From NCBI GenBank assembly GCA_964478455.1, contig CAYZJD010000139.1, forward strand, positions 1 through 10,622: DNA of 10,622 bases, read 5' to 3'. The notes below the pieces were generated by a model. It was not told the DNA's origin. It saw only the letters and a program-made list of their open reading frames with translations, and searched no databases. Source of the stretch: CAYZJD01 sp964478455 (GTDB lineage: Bacteria; Acidobacteriota; Terriglobia; Bryobacterales; Bryobacteraceae). The position numbers and the translations under genes were made by a program. Positions 1-6,994 of this stretch are shown here, piece after piece. The stretch's first letter is position 1. The number at the start of each line of letters is the position of its first letter.

Positions 1-605
1 CCCTCCATGATCTGCATGTGGTAGATGTCATACAGCAGCTTCACCCGCGGCGAGTTCACGCGCTTCATCACCTCCACGCCCCACCAGGTGTGGTCGCAGT
101 GGTAGTCGGGGTGATCCACCTTGCTGTTGAGCAGCTCCAGGCAGACGGTCACGCCCTTGTCCTCGGCCATCGCCTTCACGCGATTTAAGAACGCGGCGCA
201 GTTCTCGATGGCCGGCTCGTCCGCCATTCCGCGGCGGTTGCCCGAGAGCGTGATGACGTTTGGCACGCCGCTGGCGGCGGCCAGTTCGATGTTCTCCCGA
301 ATCTGCTTCTCGATCTTCGCGTGATTGTCCTTGTTGTTGATGCCGTCGGCGATGGTGCCCCCGCCGGGCGCCATGCTCGGCACAAGCCCGTACTTCTTCA
401 GCACCGGCCAGCCGGATGGTCCGATCAGGTCGATGCCTTTAAGGCCGAGGCGCGCCCCCTCGCGCGCCGCGAACTCGAGCGTCGCTTTCCTTCCGAAACA
501 GCTCATGGTGGCGCACTGCTTCAGGCGTCCCTTGCGTTGAACGGTTTGCGCGGCGGCTGCCACCGGAAGGGCCGCGGCGGTGGCAAGCAAGTCTCTTCGT
601 CTCAT
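1..605 (-). CDS. Tat-signal hydroxypyruvate isomerase-like TIM-barrel protein, C-terminus cut by window edge
   Basis: Reading starts at ATG 605 and is still open at base 1, giving 201 complete codons. The N-terminus MRRRDLLATAAALPVAAAAQ resembles a twin-arginine signal, so export to the periplasm is likely. The rest matches the xylose isomerase-like TIM-barrel (AP endonuclease 2) fold, hydroxypyruvate isomerase type. Visible motifs are GLKGIDLIG (about residues 54-62), PNVITLSGNRRG (115-126), VCLELLNSKVDH with the presumed catalytic/metal Glu157, and LYDIYHMQIMEG with presumed metal ligand Asp193. The second catalytic Glu expected near the C-terminus lies outside the window. Start choice: AGGA at 619-616 sits 10 nt upstream and touches the stop codon of the preceding gene, 12 nt away, suggesting translational coupling. 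The upstream neighbour is a paralog, roughly 60% identical by eye. The substrate is unknown; related sugars or keto-acids are possible, and Tat export argues against a purely cytosolic glyoxylate role. Confidence 0.85.
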   Translation of the reverse strand, partial: MRRRDLLATAAALPVAAAAQTVQRKGRLKQCATMSCFGRKATLEFAAREGARLGLKGIDLIGPSGWPVLKKYGLVPSMAPGGGTIADGINNKDNHAKIEKQIRENIELAAASGVPNVITLSGNRRGMADEPAIENCAAFLNRVKAMAEDKGVTVCLELLNSKVDHPDYHCDHTWWGVEVMKRVNSPRVKLLYDIYHMQIME

Positions 606-617
606 GGGGGTAGTATC

Positions 618-1454
618 CTACACGTCGCAGATCTCCACCGCCTCGGCCAGCGAGCGGAACGGGTCGGCCTTCACGGGCACGAACTCGTGCGCGACATAGC
701 CCGTGAAACCCGTGTCCGCAATCGCCTGGCAGATCGCCCGGTAATTCAGCTCCTGCGAGGCGTCGATCTCGTTGCGTCCCGGATTGCCGCCGGTGTGGAA
801 GTGCGCGATCCACTGGATGTTCTCGCGAATCGTCCGGATGACGTCCCCCTCCATGATCTGCATGTGGTAGATGTCGTACAGCGCTTTCACGCGCGGCGAG
901 TTCACCCGCTTGCATACTTCCACGGCCCACGCCGTCCGGTCACACTGGTAGTCCTTGTGGTCCACCTTGCTGTTGAGCAGTTCCAGGCAGATCGTCACTC
1001 CGGCGTCCTCCGCGATCTTCTTGACGCGATTGAGGCCGGCCACACAGTTTTCCAGCCCCTGTTCGTCCGGCAGGCCCCGGCGGTTGCCCGAAAACGTGAT
1101 CACGTTCGGAGCGCCGGCCGCCTTGGCTTTCGCGATGTTCTCGCGGAACTCCTGCTTGAGCTTCGCGTGATTCTCCTTCCGGTTGAGCGAGTGCTCGATG
1201 CCGCCGGCCCCGGGCGTCATCGTGGGGACCAGGCCGTACTTCTTCACCGTCGGCCAGTCCTCGCTGCCCACCAGGTCGATCCCCTTCAGCCCAAGCTCGG
1301 CGGCCCGGCGGCAAAGCTCATCCAGGCTGTACTTGTTGAAACACCAGCGCGAGACGGCCTGCTTGAGGCGTCCTTTGCGCGGCGCGGGCTGCGAAGCAGA
1401 TAAGGTTGCGGCAGGGATCCCGGCCGCCACGGGCAAGAACGTTCGGCGTGTCAT
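618..1454 (-). CDS. Tat-signal hydroxypyruvate isomerase-like TIM-barrel protein, complete copy
   Basis: 278 aa from ATG 1454 to TAG 618. The frame is open further upstream, but this start is preferred: it follows AGGATAGGT (1466-1458) at SD distance, and it opens with MTRRTFLPVAAGIPAATLSA, a twin-arginine-like signal (RRTFL). The protein has the full xylose isomerase-like TIM barrel: GLKGIDLVG (55-63), PNVITFSGNRRG (116-127), CLELLNSK with Glu158, YDIYHMQ with Asp194, AHFH (217-220), and GYVAHEF near the C-terminus with Glu257. In the hydroxypyruvate isomerase family the two glutamates act as acid/base and metal ligands, with the Asp and His completing the metal site, and all are present. 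The usual cytosolic enzyme is about 260 aa, so the extra length is the signal region. It is the first gene of a tandem pair. The real substrate cannot be read from sequence. Confidence 0.88.
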   Translation of the reverse strand: MTRRTFLPVAAGIPAATLSASQPAPRKGRLKQAVSRWCFNKYSLDELCRRAAELGLKGIDLVGSEDWPTVKKYGLVPTMTPGAGGIEHSLNRKENHAKLKQEFRENIAKAKAAGAPNVITFSGNRRGLPDEQGLENCVAGLNRVKKIAEDAGVTICLELLNSKVDHKDYQCDRTAWAVEVCKRVNSPRVKALYDIYHMQIMEGDVIRTIRENIQWIAHFHTGGNPGRNEIDASQELNYRAICQAIADTGFTGYVAHEFVPVKADPFRSLAEAVEICDV

Positions 1455-1521
1455 GGCACCTATCCTATACGACCCCGGCGCGCGCTCGCCTGCCGGCTTT
1501 CGGTGCCAGAATGGACCACAG

Positions 1522-1779
1522 ATGGGTTTTGCGCTCTGGACTGACGATGAGCTGGCCTGGGCCGAGGGGCGCCACGAATACCGCCCCATGGGAACGGCCG
1601 TGGTCGCCCTCTCGGACCTCTTCCGCCAGCGTGACTTCCGGTCCGCGCGCAAATCCATCCCCGGGCACGGTGGAAACTACGCCGGGTTGTTCGCCTCCCT
1701 GGGCGATTTGAACGACTACCTCGTGAGCCGCCGCGCCACCCGGTCACAACGGCCGCGCCAGGCTGGCCATCGCGCATAA
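1522..1779 (+). CDS. Small hypothetical protein, uncertain
   Basis: This is the only coding-like stretch I can support in the 1455-1932 gap. The plus frame from ATG 1522 to TAA 1777-1779 gives 85 aa, beginning MGFALWTDDELAWAEGRHEY and containing a GDLNDYLVSRR segment near the C-terminus. Third codon positions are strongly G/C (roughly 85% by eye), as in the surrounding real genes. No Shine-Dalgarno is evident. The same frame is open upstream to ATG 1453, which would overlap the start of the divergent isomerase gene. The codon-aligned minus frame (about 1738-1465) is also open and looks partly coding, so strand choice is uncertain. I do not recognise a family. It could be a small conserved hypothetical or a remnant. 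Confidence 0.35.
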   Translation: MGFALWTDDELAWAEGRHEYRPMGTAVVALSDLFRQRDFRSARKSIPGHGGNYAGLFASLGDLNDYLVSRRATRSQRPRQAGHRA

Positions 1780-1860
1780 CTCCCGGTTCTGCAAGCGGTT
1801 GAAGACCTCGGCAGCTCTTGCCGCCGTCCCCGCGCCGCCTGAATCTTCGCATCGCTCTTG

Positions 1861-1866
1861 TACAAT
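1861..1866 (+). promoter_or_regulatory. Candidate -10 element upstream of the large unknown gene
   Basis: TACAAT at 1861-1866 would place transcription start near 1873, about 60 nt upstream of the preferred ATG at 1933. No convincing -35 hexamer is found at 16-18 nt spacing, so this is weak. It argues against using the TTG at 1858, which overlaps the motif, as the start codon. Confidence 0.25.
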
Positions 1867-1932
1867 CAATGGGCGCTGGACGGCGGTTCCCTACGCTTCG
1901 GTTGCCCTTTCTTCCGTGTAGCACCCGATCCC

Positions 1933-3846
1933 ATGATCGATCCCGCGCATATCCGGCATCCCTCTGAGTTAGCTGAACCCCTCGTTCTGGAAGGTGAAGG
2001 AATGCTGGTTCTGGCAGGACCCCTTCCCTTCGCCTTCGATCTTCACTGGCTCCGCGAGGTCTCCTCCGCCGCTCTGGCTGGGGACGTCGGACTTCCCGTC
2101 GGCGGCGCGCAAGCGCCGGCGCGGCTTCATCTCGGCGGCGCCTTCCGCAAAGTCGTTTCGCTTGATGAAGACGGCCGGCTGCGCCTCGAAGTCTACAGGC
2201 GACCGGGAGCGCCCTTCCCGTTCGCCTCCCGCGTCTCCGCTTCTGTCGAGACCACAACCCCTCCGCCGAACACGATCGACGAACTTGCGGCCGCGATCCT
2301 GGGCCGGCACGCCGGCCGCCAGAAGGATGATTCGCTCGGCACGTCAGAGGAGACGGTGGCCACCCTGCTGGACTTGCGCGACAGGATCTACCGGAAGGCC
2401 GCGCGGGCGCTTGAAGGAAAACTCGCCGAGGAGCTGAGCCGGAGTTATCAGACGGCGAGGCCGGACACGAAACTGCTGGACGTCTCGTTCGATTTCACCG
2501 CCGAGGGCCTCCGCCTCTACCGGCAGGCGCTCCAGGGGGACTTTGCGGAGATCTTCACCGCGCCGGGCGGCTGCGCGATGGTGCGTCCCGGCGCTTTGTC
2601 GCACGTGCTCGCCCGCGAAATCCGCCTCGAGTTGCGCCTGCCGTTTCTCAGCCGTAGGGAATGGATCTCACGCCTGGAGGCGTTCGCCCAAATGGAGGTT
2701 GAGGCCGGCGACGGCGGCCATCTCATGGTGTGCCCCATCGAGGCTGACAATCAGGCCTTACACCGCAATTCCTGCCACAGCACGCTGGCGCTCGGCATGG
2801 GCCTTCCGGGCTGCCGCCTCCACTCCCAGGCGAATTTCACTCTCTCTTACAGTGACCGGCGATCGCTGCACCCCGCCCGCCTTCAGCCCGCTCTTGCGCC
2901 CCTGCTTTCCGCGTACAACTTCGACGGGAGCCTCGGGACCTGGCTTGCCGCGCAATCCCAGGCTGAAGGTGCCATCGAAACCTCAATCACGCTCTCCGTT
3001 CCTGGTCAGCTCGTCTCGGCCTGGCTCGATGCGCCCGGCGACTGCTCGCCCGAGTATTTCAAGGTCTACTCGCGCGTTTCCGTCGCGATCCAGAGTGCGA
3101 TGCGGCGCTGGCTGCCATACATTTACTTCGAGGATCTCGAGCGGTATGAGACCCTCAGCCTGGCTCTTCCCCTGCTCGTCTACCAGGTGAGCCGGCCGTT
3201 CGCCGGCCGGCCCAAGCACGAACTGACCTACGACGTGCTGAGTGACCGGAGCATGGACACCTTCTTCCACGGTCTCGGCGTGCGGCTCCGAGCCGAACTG
3301 GCCAATGTGAGCCGGCTACTTCGCGCTTCCGGCCGCCCGGACGCTGCCGCCTCGTACGCCCCCGGCCAGGCGAGGCAAATCCTTCGTTCGGTGAGGCGGT
3401 CGCCGAGGCTGGTAAAATCTCTGCTCGCCGCCGACGCCGATTTCGTCAATGCGCTGGTGAACCTCGGGTGTCACTGTGCCCGCTTGCGGGATGGAATGTC
3501 CGGCAACCCCAGGCAGGCCGTCAAGCAGTTCGCGCAGGTTTCCGCCGATCTCCTCAAGAGCTTCCAGGCCCGCCTCCGCAGGCTCTACGGCGGTCAGGAT
3601 TTTACGGCCCTGGGCTCTCTGCTGCTGTTGGAAGCGACCAACGCCCTGGCCGGCGCGGACTCGCACATTCGCGCCGTCCTGCGCCTGTCAAAAACCGGGG
3701 ACAGCCCGCATGTTTCCCACGCCGCCGCGCGCGAAACATGCGGGCTGTCCCCGCTAACCCGGCAGGATCTCCTCGCGCATCGGGTCGAAGTCGAGCCGCC
3801 GCTTTTCGACGTAGGCGATGTTGCCCAAGTGCGACGCCTGCGCTGA
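1933..3846 (+). CDS. Large protein of unknown function with altered C-terminus
   Basis: I do not recognise this family. From ATG 1933 to TGA 3844-3846 it is 637 aa; the frame is open back to TTG 1858, and ATG 2002 is another start with a better purine-rich leader (GAAGGTGAAGGA). There is no signal peptide, membrane segment or known catalytic motif. The N-terminal ~110 residues look beta-rich, the middle (about 140-350) is mixed with segments such as LLDVSFDFTAEGLRLYRQ and LPFLSRREWISRLEAFAQME, and the C-terminal third is mostly helical (RRWLPYIYFEDLERYETLS; LRRLYGGQDFTALGSLLLLE). Codon use and G/C-rich third positions support real coding. From about residue 588 onward the protein is encoded by a 58-nt perfect hairpin and then by the antisense strand of the convergent oxidoreductase gene (93-bp overlap, 3754-3846). 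The last ~50 residues are therefore probably not ancestral. It is likely a cytosolic protein whose role is unknown. Confidence 0.75.
   Translation: MIDPAHIRHPSELAEPLVLEGEGMLVLAGPLPFAFDLHWLREVSSAALAGDVGLPVGGAQAPARLHLGGAFRKVVSLDEDGRLRLEVYRRPGAPFPFASRVSASVETTTPPPNTIDELAAAILGRHAGRQKDDSLGTSEETVATLLDLRDRIYRKAARALEGKLAEELSRSYQTARPDTKLLDVSFDFTAEGLRLYRQALQGDFAEIFTAPGGCAMVRPGALSHVLAREIRLELRLPFLSRREWISRLEAFAQMEVEAGDGGHLMVCPIEADNQALHRNSCHSTLALGMGLPGCRLHSQANFTLSYSDRRSLHPARLQPALAPLLSAYNFDGSLGTWLAAQSQAEGAIETSITLSVPGQLVSAWLDAPGDCSPEYFKVYSRVSVAIQSAMRRWLPYIYFEDLERYETLSLALPLLVYQVSRPFAGRPKHELTYDVLSDRSMDTFFHGLGVRLRAELANVSRLLRASGRPDAAASYAPGQARQILRSVRRSPRLVKSLLAADADFVNALVNLGCHCARLRDGMSGNPRQAVKQFAQVSADLLKSFQARLRRLYGGQDFTALGSLLLLEATNALAGADSHIRAVLRLSKTGDSPHVSHAAARETCGLSPLTRQDLLAHRVEVEPPLFDVGDVAQVRRLR
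3690..3753 (-). terminator. Long perfect hairpin, REP/MITE-like, possible terminator for the minus-strand gene
   Basis: Positions 3696-3716 and 3733-3753 are perfect inverted repeats of 21 bp (core GGGACAGCCCGCATGTTTC and its complement) around a 16-nt loop. On the minus strand the stem is followed one base later by T5 (3694-3690), so it could terminate transcription of the oxidoreductase gene, whose TAG (3756-3754) directly abuts the stem. No T run follows on the plus strand. The stem length and the GGGGACAG...CTGTCCCC ends resemble dispersed palindromes of the REP type that are mobilised by REP-associated tyrosine transposases. No transposase is present here. Confidence 0.65.
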
Positions 3847-4968
3847 CCGGTGGCCGATCAGCACGTCCCCGTTCGGCAGCTTCCGCGTTCGCACGCACTC
3901 CAGGAAGTTGTTCACGTGGTCGAGAGTGATGTCCTGCGGCGGGGCCTTTACGATCACCGGCTTCTCGCCCTTGTCCACCGAGTGGAACTCGTAACGCCCG
4001 CGGTCGATCCACAGCCTGCCGTCCGTTCCGCAGAACTCGACGGCCGCGCCGGTGATCCCCGGCACGAGCGTCGCCTCGAACGTCGCCGTGAACTCCCCGC
4101 CGTACTCCAGCAGCACGTTGATGGTGTCCGGCGCCGTGCGCCCGTCCTTGTAAGCGTAAACGCCGCCGGCCGCCGCCGCCGACGTCGGCACGTCCCTGCC
4201 CAGGAACATGTGCACCACGTCGATCCAGTGCGTGAACAGGTCCGTCACCTGCCCGCCGCCGAAATCCAGGTACGCCCGCCAGTTCCAATACTGCTGGGGA
4301 TCGTAATCCCGCCACTTCACCGGTCCGAGAAACCGGCCCCAGTCCAGATTGGAGGGTTTCGTCTGGAGATAATCCGGCGCCCGCCGCAGGTGGTAGCTGT
4401 TGCCGTGCCACCACGTCCGCGCCAGCGTGATCTTCCCCAGCCTCCCCTTGTCGATGTACTCCCGCTTCGCCTCGATGTAATGCGGCCCGGACCGCTGCTG
4501 CATGCCCACCTGGCAGATGCGCTCGTTCACCCGCGCCGCCTTTACGATCTCCGGGCCCTCTTCGATCTTCAGCGTCAGCGGCTTCTCCACGTAAACGTCC
4601 TTGCCCGCGTTCAGCGCGTCGATCGTCGTCTGCGCGTGCCAGTGGTCCGGCGTCGCCACCAAAACGATGGCGACCTCCTTCATCTCCAGCAGCTTCCGGT
4701 GATCTGTGAACGCCTTAGCGCTCGGCGCTTTCTCCTTCGCCTTGTCGATCGCCCCCGCATAGATGTCCGCCAGCGCCACCACCTCGATCGACGAGTCCTT
4801 TTGAAAAAGACTCATCACGAACCGGCCGCGGTCGCCCGGGCCAATCACCCCCAGCCCAACACGGTCGTTGGCTCCAAGCACCCGCGAATAGGATGCGGCC
4901 GTGAACGCGGCGGCGGTCGACCCGGCCCCGCGGAGGAAGCTCCGGCGGTCAAGAAGTGCGCTTGACAT
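3754..4968 (-). CDS. Tat-exported Gfo/Idh/MocA family oxidoreductase, probably shortened at its C-terminus
   Basis: 404 aa from ATG 4968. The N-terminus contains DRRSFLRG (residues 7-14) followed by a hydrophobic stretch, a clear twin-arginine signal, so the protein likely folds with its NAD(P) cofactor in the cytoplasm and is then exported. The Rossmann segment is VGLGVIGPGDRG (37-48). YVEKP at 126-130 holds the family's conserved Glu-Lys-Pro, with Lys129 the expected catalytic or cofactor-contacting lysine. GGGQVTDLFTHWIDVVHMFLG (237-257) is the typical C-terminal-domain motif with Asp243 and His247. Such enzymes oxidise or rearrange sugars, inositols or their derivatives; the substrate is not predictable. 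The frame is open upstream to 5403, but that part overlaps the divergent BON gene and is not used. The protein stops at EEILPG, immediately before the hairpin at 3753. Relatives usually continue another 15-25 residues, so truncation by that element is likely. Confidence 0.9.
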   Translation of the reverse strand: MSSALLDRRSFLRGAGSTAAAFTAASYSRVLGANDRVGLGVIGPGDRGRFVMSLFQKDSSIEVVALADIYAGAIDKAKEKAPSAKAFTDHRKLLEMKEVAIVLVATPDHWHAQTTIDALNAGKDVYVEKPLTLKIEEGPEIVKAARVNERICQVGMQQRSGPHYIEAKREYIDKGRLGKITLARTWWHGNSYHLRRAPDYLQTKPSNLDWGRFLGPVKWRDYDPQQYWNWRAYLDFGGGQVTDLFTHWIDVVHMFLGRDVPTSAAAAGGVYAYKDGRTAPDTINVLLEYGGEFTATFEATLVPGITGAAVEFCGTDGRLWIDRGRYEFHSVDKGEKPVIVKAPPQDITLDHVNNFLECVRTRKLPNGDVLIGHRSAQASHLGNIAYVEKRRLDFDPMREEILPG

Positions 4969-4974
4969 GTGCGA

Positions 4975-4980
4975 ATTATA
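4975..4980 (-). promoter_or_regulatory. Consensus -10 element just upstream of the oxidoreductase start, possibly leaderless
   Basis: On the minus strand TATAAT (4980-4975) lies only 6 nt before the ATG at 4968, with TCGCAC between them. Transcription would begin at or within a base or two of the start codon, giving a leaderless mRNA, and no Shine-Dalgarno is present. No good -35 hexamer is found at 17 nt. The 36-bp divergent gap (4969-5004) must also hold the control region of the BON gene. Confidence 0.45.
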
Positions 4981-5004
4981 CACCGCGCATCCCACTGTTC
5001 TTTC

Positions 5005-5394
5005 ATGGAGGATCGCCCGCCCGTCCGCCGTCTGTTGTGCTTCTTTCTTCTGGTTCCGCTCAGTGTCGCAGCGGCAGCCGCCCAAGCCGCGCCCGCGCGC
5101 CCGCTCTCCGACGCCGAACTCGAAAAGGCCATCCGCGCGCGCTTCGCCCGCTCCAAGTGCGCCGCCGAAGGCTTCACCGTCCGCGTCCAGGGCGGAGTGG
5201 CCACCATCGAGGGCCGCACCGCCGTGGTCCAGCGCAAAGCCGCCGCTACGCGAATGGCCAGGACCGCCGGCGCGCGCCACGTCGTCAACAAGGTCCAGGT
5301 GGACGACGACGCCCGGCAAAAAGCCGCGGCCAATCTCGCCAAGGGCCGCCGCCGCGCCCAGGTCATCCGCTCCGAAGCCCGCGACGCCCGCTAG
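5005..5394 (+). CDS. Exported single BON-domain protein
   Basis: 129 aa from ATG 5005 to TAG 5394. The N-terminus (MEDRPPVRRLLCFFLLVPLS, then an Ala-rich stretch) is a Sec signal peptide with likely cleavage after AQA at about residue 28. Residues 34-100 form one BON domain: LSDAELEKAI, then VQGGVATIEGRTAV with the conserved glycines at 63-64 and 70, and ARHVVNKVQVD closing the domain. BON domains bind phospholipid or associate with envelope proteins, so a periplasmic or membrane-attached role is likely. The C-terminal ~25 residues are highly basic (KGRRRAQVIRSEARDAR), which fits membrane or polyanion contact. The frame is open to GTG 4969, but the 5005 start gives the better signal peptide. 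It is divergent to the oxidoreductase gene, 36 bp apart. OsmY-like proteins usually carry two BON domains; this has one. Confidence 0.82.
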   Translation: MEDRPPVRRLLCFFLLVPLSVAAAAAQAAPARPLSDAELEKAIRARFARSKCAAEGFTVRVQGGVATIEGRTAVVQRKAAATRMARTAGARHVVNKVQVDDDARQKAAANLAKGRRRAQVIRSEARDAR

Positions 5395-5525
5395 CAGGAC
5401 CATGAAAAAGGCCTGGGCAGGCTGAATGCCCGTCCCACCAGGGTTTGCATTCCCGCTGGCGGGTGCGCCCCGATGATCTCTGTTTGATTCCCTTCCCGCC
5501 TAACGTAAGATGAAGTCGGACGACG

Positions 5526-6508
5526 ATGAGCTGGGCACTGGTCCCGTGTCTATTTGTGCTGTGCTCCCAGGCAGCCGCCCAGGGCCCCGAGCTTACAGCG
5601 CTCGGCGGATCCTGCCTCGCCGAGGACGATACCGACTTCGGCGCTCTGCAACAATGGCACGAGCTGGTCAGCCGCCACGCGGAGATGTTACGTCGCGGAG
5701 ACCGCGATTCCGCTGTTGAACTGGCGAGGCAGATTGTTCGTTCTCGCTGCTCAAACGAACACTGGTGGCTGAAACTGGCTGAAGAGTTGTTCGAGATCGG
5801 CCGGCAACAACAATCGGTGGCTGCGCTTGAAGCTCTCTACAACCGTGAGAGCAATGCGGTAGATCGCCGGCTACGCACACCGCTTTCGCCGCTGCATCGT
5901 TTGCTGGAATCGGATGTGTACCGGCGCTCGGCGCTAGCGGCAAAGCTGGCGGACGACCGGAGGGCGCTCGATCAGCGCCGGAATGAGGCGCGTGCCCGGC
6001 TCGCCGTCGAGCCTCATCCTCCGGAATACTACGTCGCGAAACACGCCTGCCCGTTCGAATGCTGCCAGTTCGGAGCGTGGTCTGTGCGTGAAGACACGAC
6101 GCTGTACGACCGCCCTGGAGGCGCAGGTGTCGTTGGCCGCGTGTTGAAGGGCGAGCGCATCCAGGCGCTGACCGGTGAAGTGCATTTGCGTCCTTTGCCA
6201 GTGCGGGTGCGTTTCAGCTCGCCCTATGGTTTCAGCGCCGGAGGGGGTCGATTGTCTTCTTGCTCGACTACTTGGGCGAAGGGCACGGACGCGTGTGGCT
6301 GAAGGGCGAGATCGTGGAGTCCGAGGTCGTGTCTGTTTACGAACACTGCACTTTCCCTGGGCCGGGCTGCTGGGGCGAATTTGTGAATCCGGAAGACGCC
6401 GGACGGCAGCAAGATGGCGTTTGGTGGGTTCAGGTGAAGACACGGGATGGCTTGGTTGGCTGGGCTAAGGAGGTCGGACGCTTCAATGGTATGGATGGCT
6501 GCGGTTGA
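5526..6508 (+). pseudogene. Exported SH3-like protein gene broken by a one-base frameshift
   Basis: ATG 5526 opens a 258-codon frame ending at TGA 6302; coding then continues in another frame (from about 6248) to TGA 6508. One extra G in the run at 6243-6247 restores a single 327-aa protein, joining ...GFSAGG to SIVFLLDYLGEGHGRVWLKG. The N-terminus (MSWALVPCLFVLCSQAAAQG) is a signal peptide. Residues ~38-110 are helical and TPR-like. From ~168 comes a Cys-containing segment (YYVAKHACPFECCQFGAWSV), then a bacterial SH3-like module (TTLYDRPGGAGVVGRVLKGERIQALTGEV) and a second one after the break, ending WWVQVKTRDGLVGWAK...GCG. These modules usually bind cell-wall or protein ligands; the family function is unknown to me. 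The shift may be a real mutation, a phase-variable tract or an assembly error. The start lacks a good Shine-Dalgarno. Confidence 0.75.
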
Positions 6509-6527
6509 CCGGGCCACTTGGTTCGTA

Positions 6528-6919
6528 TTAGGAGCTGTTCTCTGAAGACTGGCTATCCAACCTTGGAGCGCCCAACTCCATCAACTGGTTCATCTTCCGG
6601 GGGCTCGTTCCGCAGCTGGATCAGATCCCGCATTTCCTGGTCGGATACCGCCGTCCCGCTCGGTGCCTGCTGAAGCAGCGCGCGGAGAACGCCCTTTCAT
6701 TCGGTTGCTTGAAGCCCGGTCGCGTGAACACCACAACGCCATCGGCCCGCTCGCTGCTCCCTGACTGCGCAAATCGAAGCTGACTTGGCGTCCCTTCGTA
6801 GTCGTGATCAGAAGATTCGACGCGGGCGGCTCCTCGATGGCGGGCTTGACCAGCACCAAGGTCGGCTCCTTGTCCGAGTGCTCCGCCAGAAACGTTTCTG
6901 GGTTTCCGCTACGGGCGGA
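6528..6919 (-). pseudogene. Remnant of a VirB9/TrbG-like gene with several frameshifts
   Basis: No intact gene covers 6509-6994, but the minus strand holds a fragmented protein. The first frame (6919 to about 6746) reads GNPETFLAEHSDKEPTLVLV, then an Ala/Pro-rich link and NLLITTTKGRQVSFDLRSQG, resembling VirB9/TrbG-type conjugation proteins (or the related N-domain of secretins). It moves to a second frame near 6745 (GVVVFTRPGFKQPNERAF), to a third near 6690 (VLRALLQQAPSGTAVSDQEM, then RDLIQLRNEPPED), and to a fourth near 6594 (MNQLMELGAPRLDSQSSE), ending at TAA 6530-6528. The first two changes each fit loss of one base. The N-terminal part expected upstream is not recognisable beyond 6919, where the frame hits TAA, and the promoter of the next plus-strand gene begins. 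No other conjugation genes are nearby, so it is a relic. Confidence 0.55.
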
Positions 6920-6994
6920 TTACGGTGCGCCACATGCGTCACTCGATACGCGATAGAATTGGTAGGAATTCTCCACCACAAGGACTGTCGCTGA

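Larger units (their letters stand above)
1..1454 (-). repeat. Tandem gene duplication, unit about 846 bp
   Basis: The two TIM-barrel genes are direct duplicates. Bases 1-29 are identical to 847-875, and similarity continues on both sides, for example around the LELLNSK and SGNRRG coding segments. The offset of 846 bp equals one gene plus its spacer. Each copy is also preceded by a similar leader with an AGGATA motif. Divergence at the protein level (about 60% identity by eye) shows the duplication is old and both copies have been kept. Confidence 0.75.

Noticed and set aside
321..1403. 360-codon plus-strand open frame across the isomerase genes
   Set aside because: It is antisense to two clearly homologous genes, spans their junction and encodes a low-complexity Arg/Val/Leu/His-rich product, as expected for a shadow frame in high-GC DNA.
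1858..1932. TTG 1858 as start of the large unknown protein
   Set aside because: It overlaps a -10-like motif and lacks a Shine-Dalgarno, and the first 25 residues look non-coding. ATG 1933 is preferred.
3850..4965. 371-codon plus-strand open frame opposite the Gfo/Idh gene
   Set aside because: Its product is Arg/His/Val-rich without domain features, and the opposite strand has a full Rossmann oxidoreductase.
4962..4967. TTGACA resembling a -35 for the BON gene
   Set aside because: The only nearby -10-like sequence (TATACA at 4977) is 9 nt away, far too close, and the hexamer lies at the start of the oxidoreductase gene.
5415..5431. GGGCA...TGCCC stem after the BON gene
   Set aside because: The stem is only 5 bp and no T run follows, so I do not call a terminator. 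The 5395-5525 spacer otherwise shows nothing.
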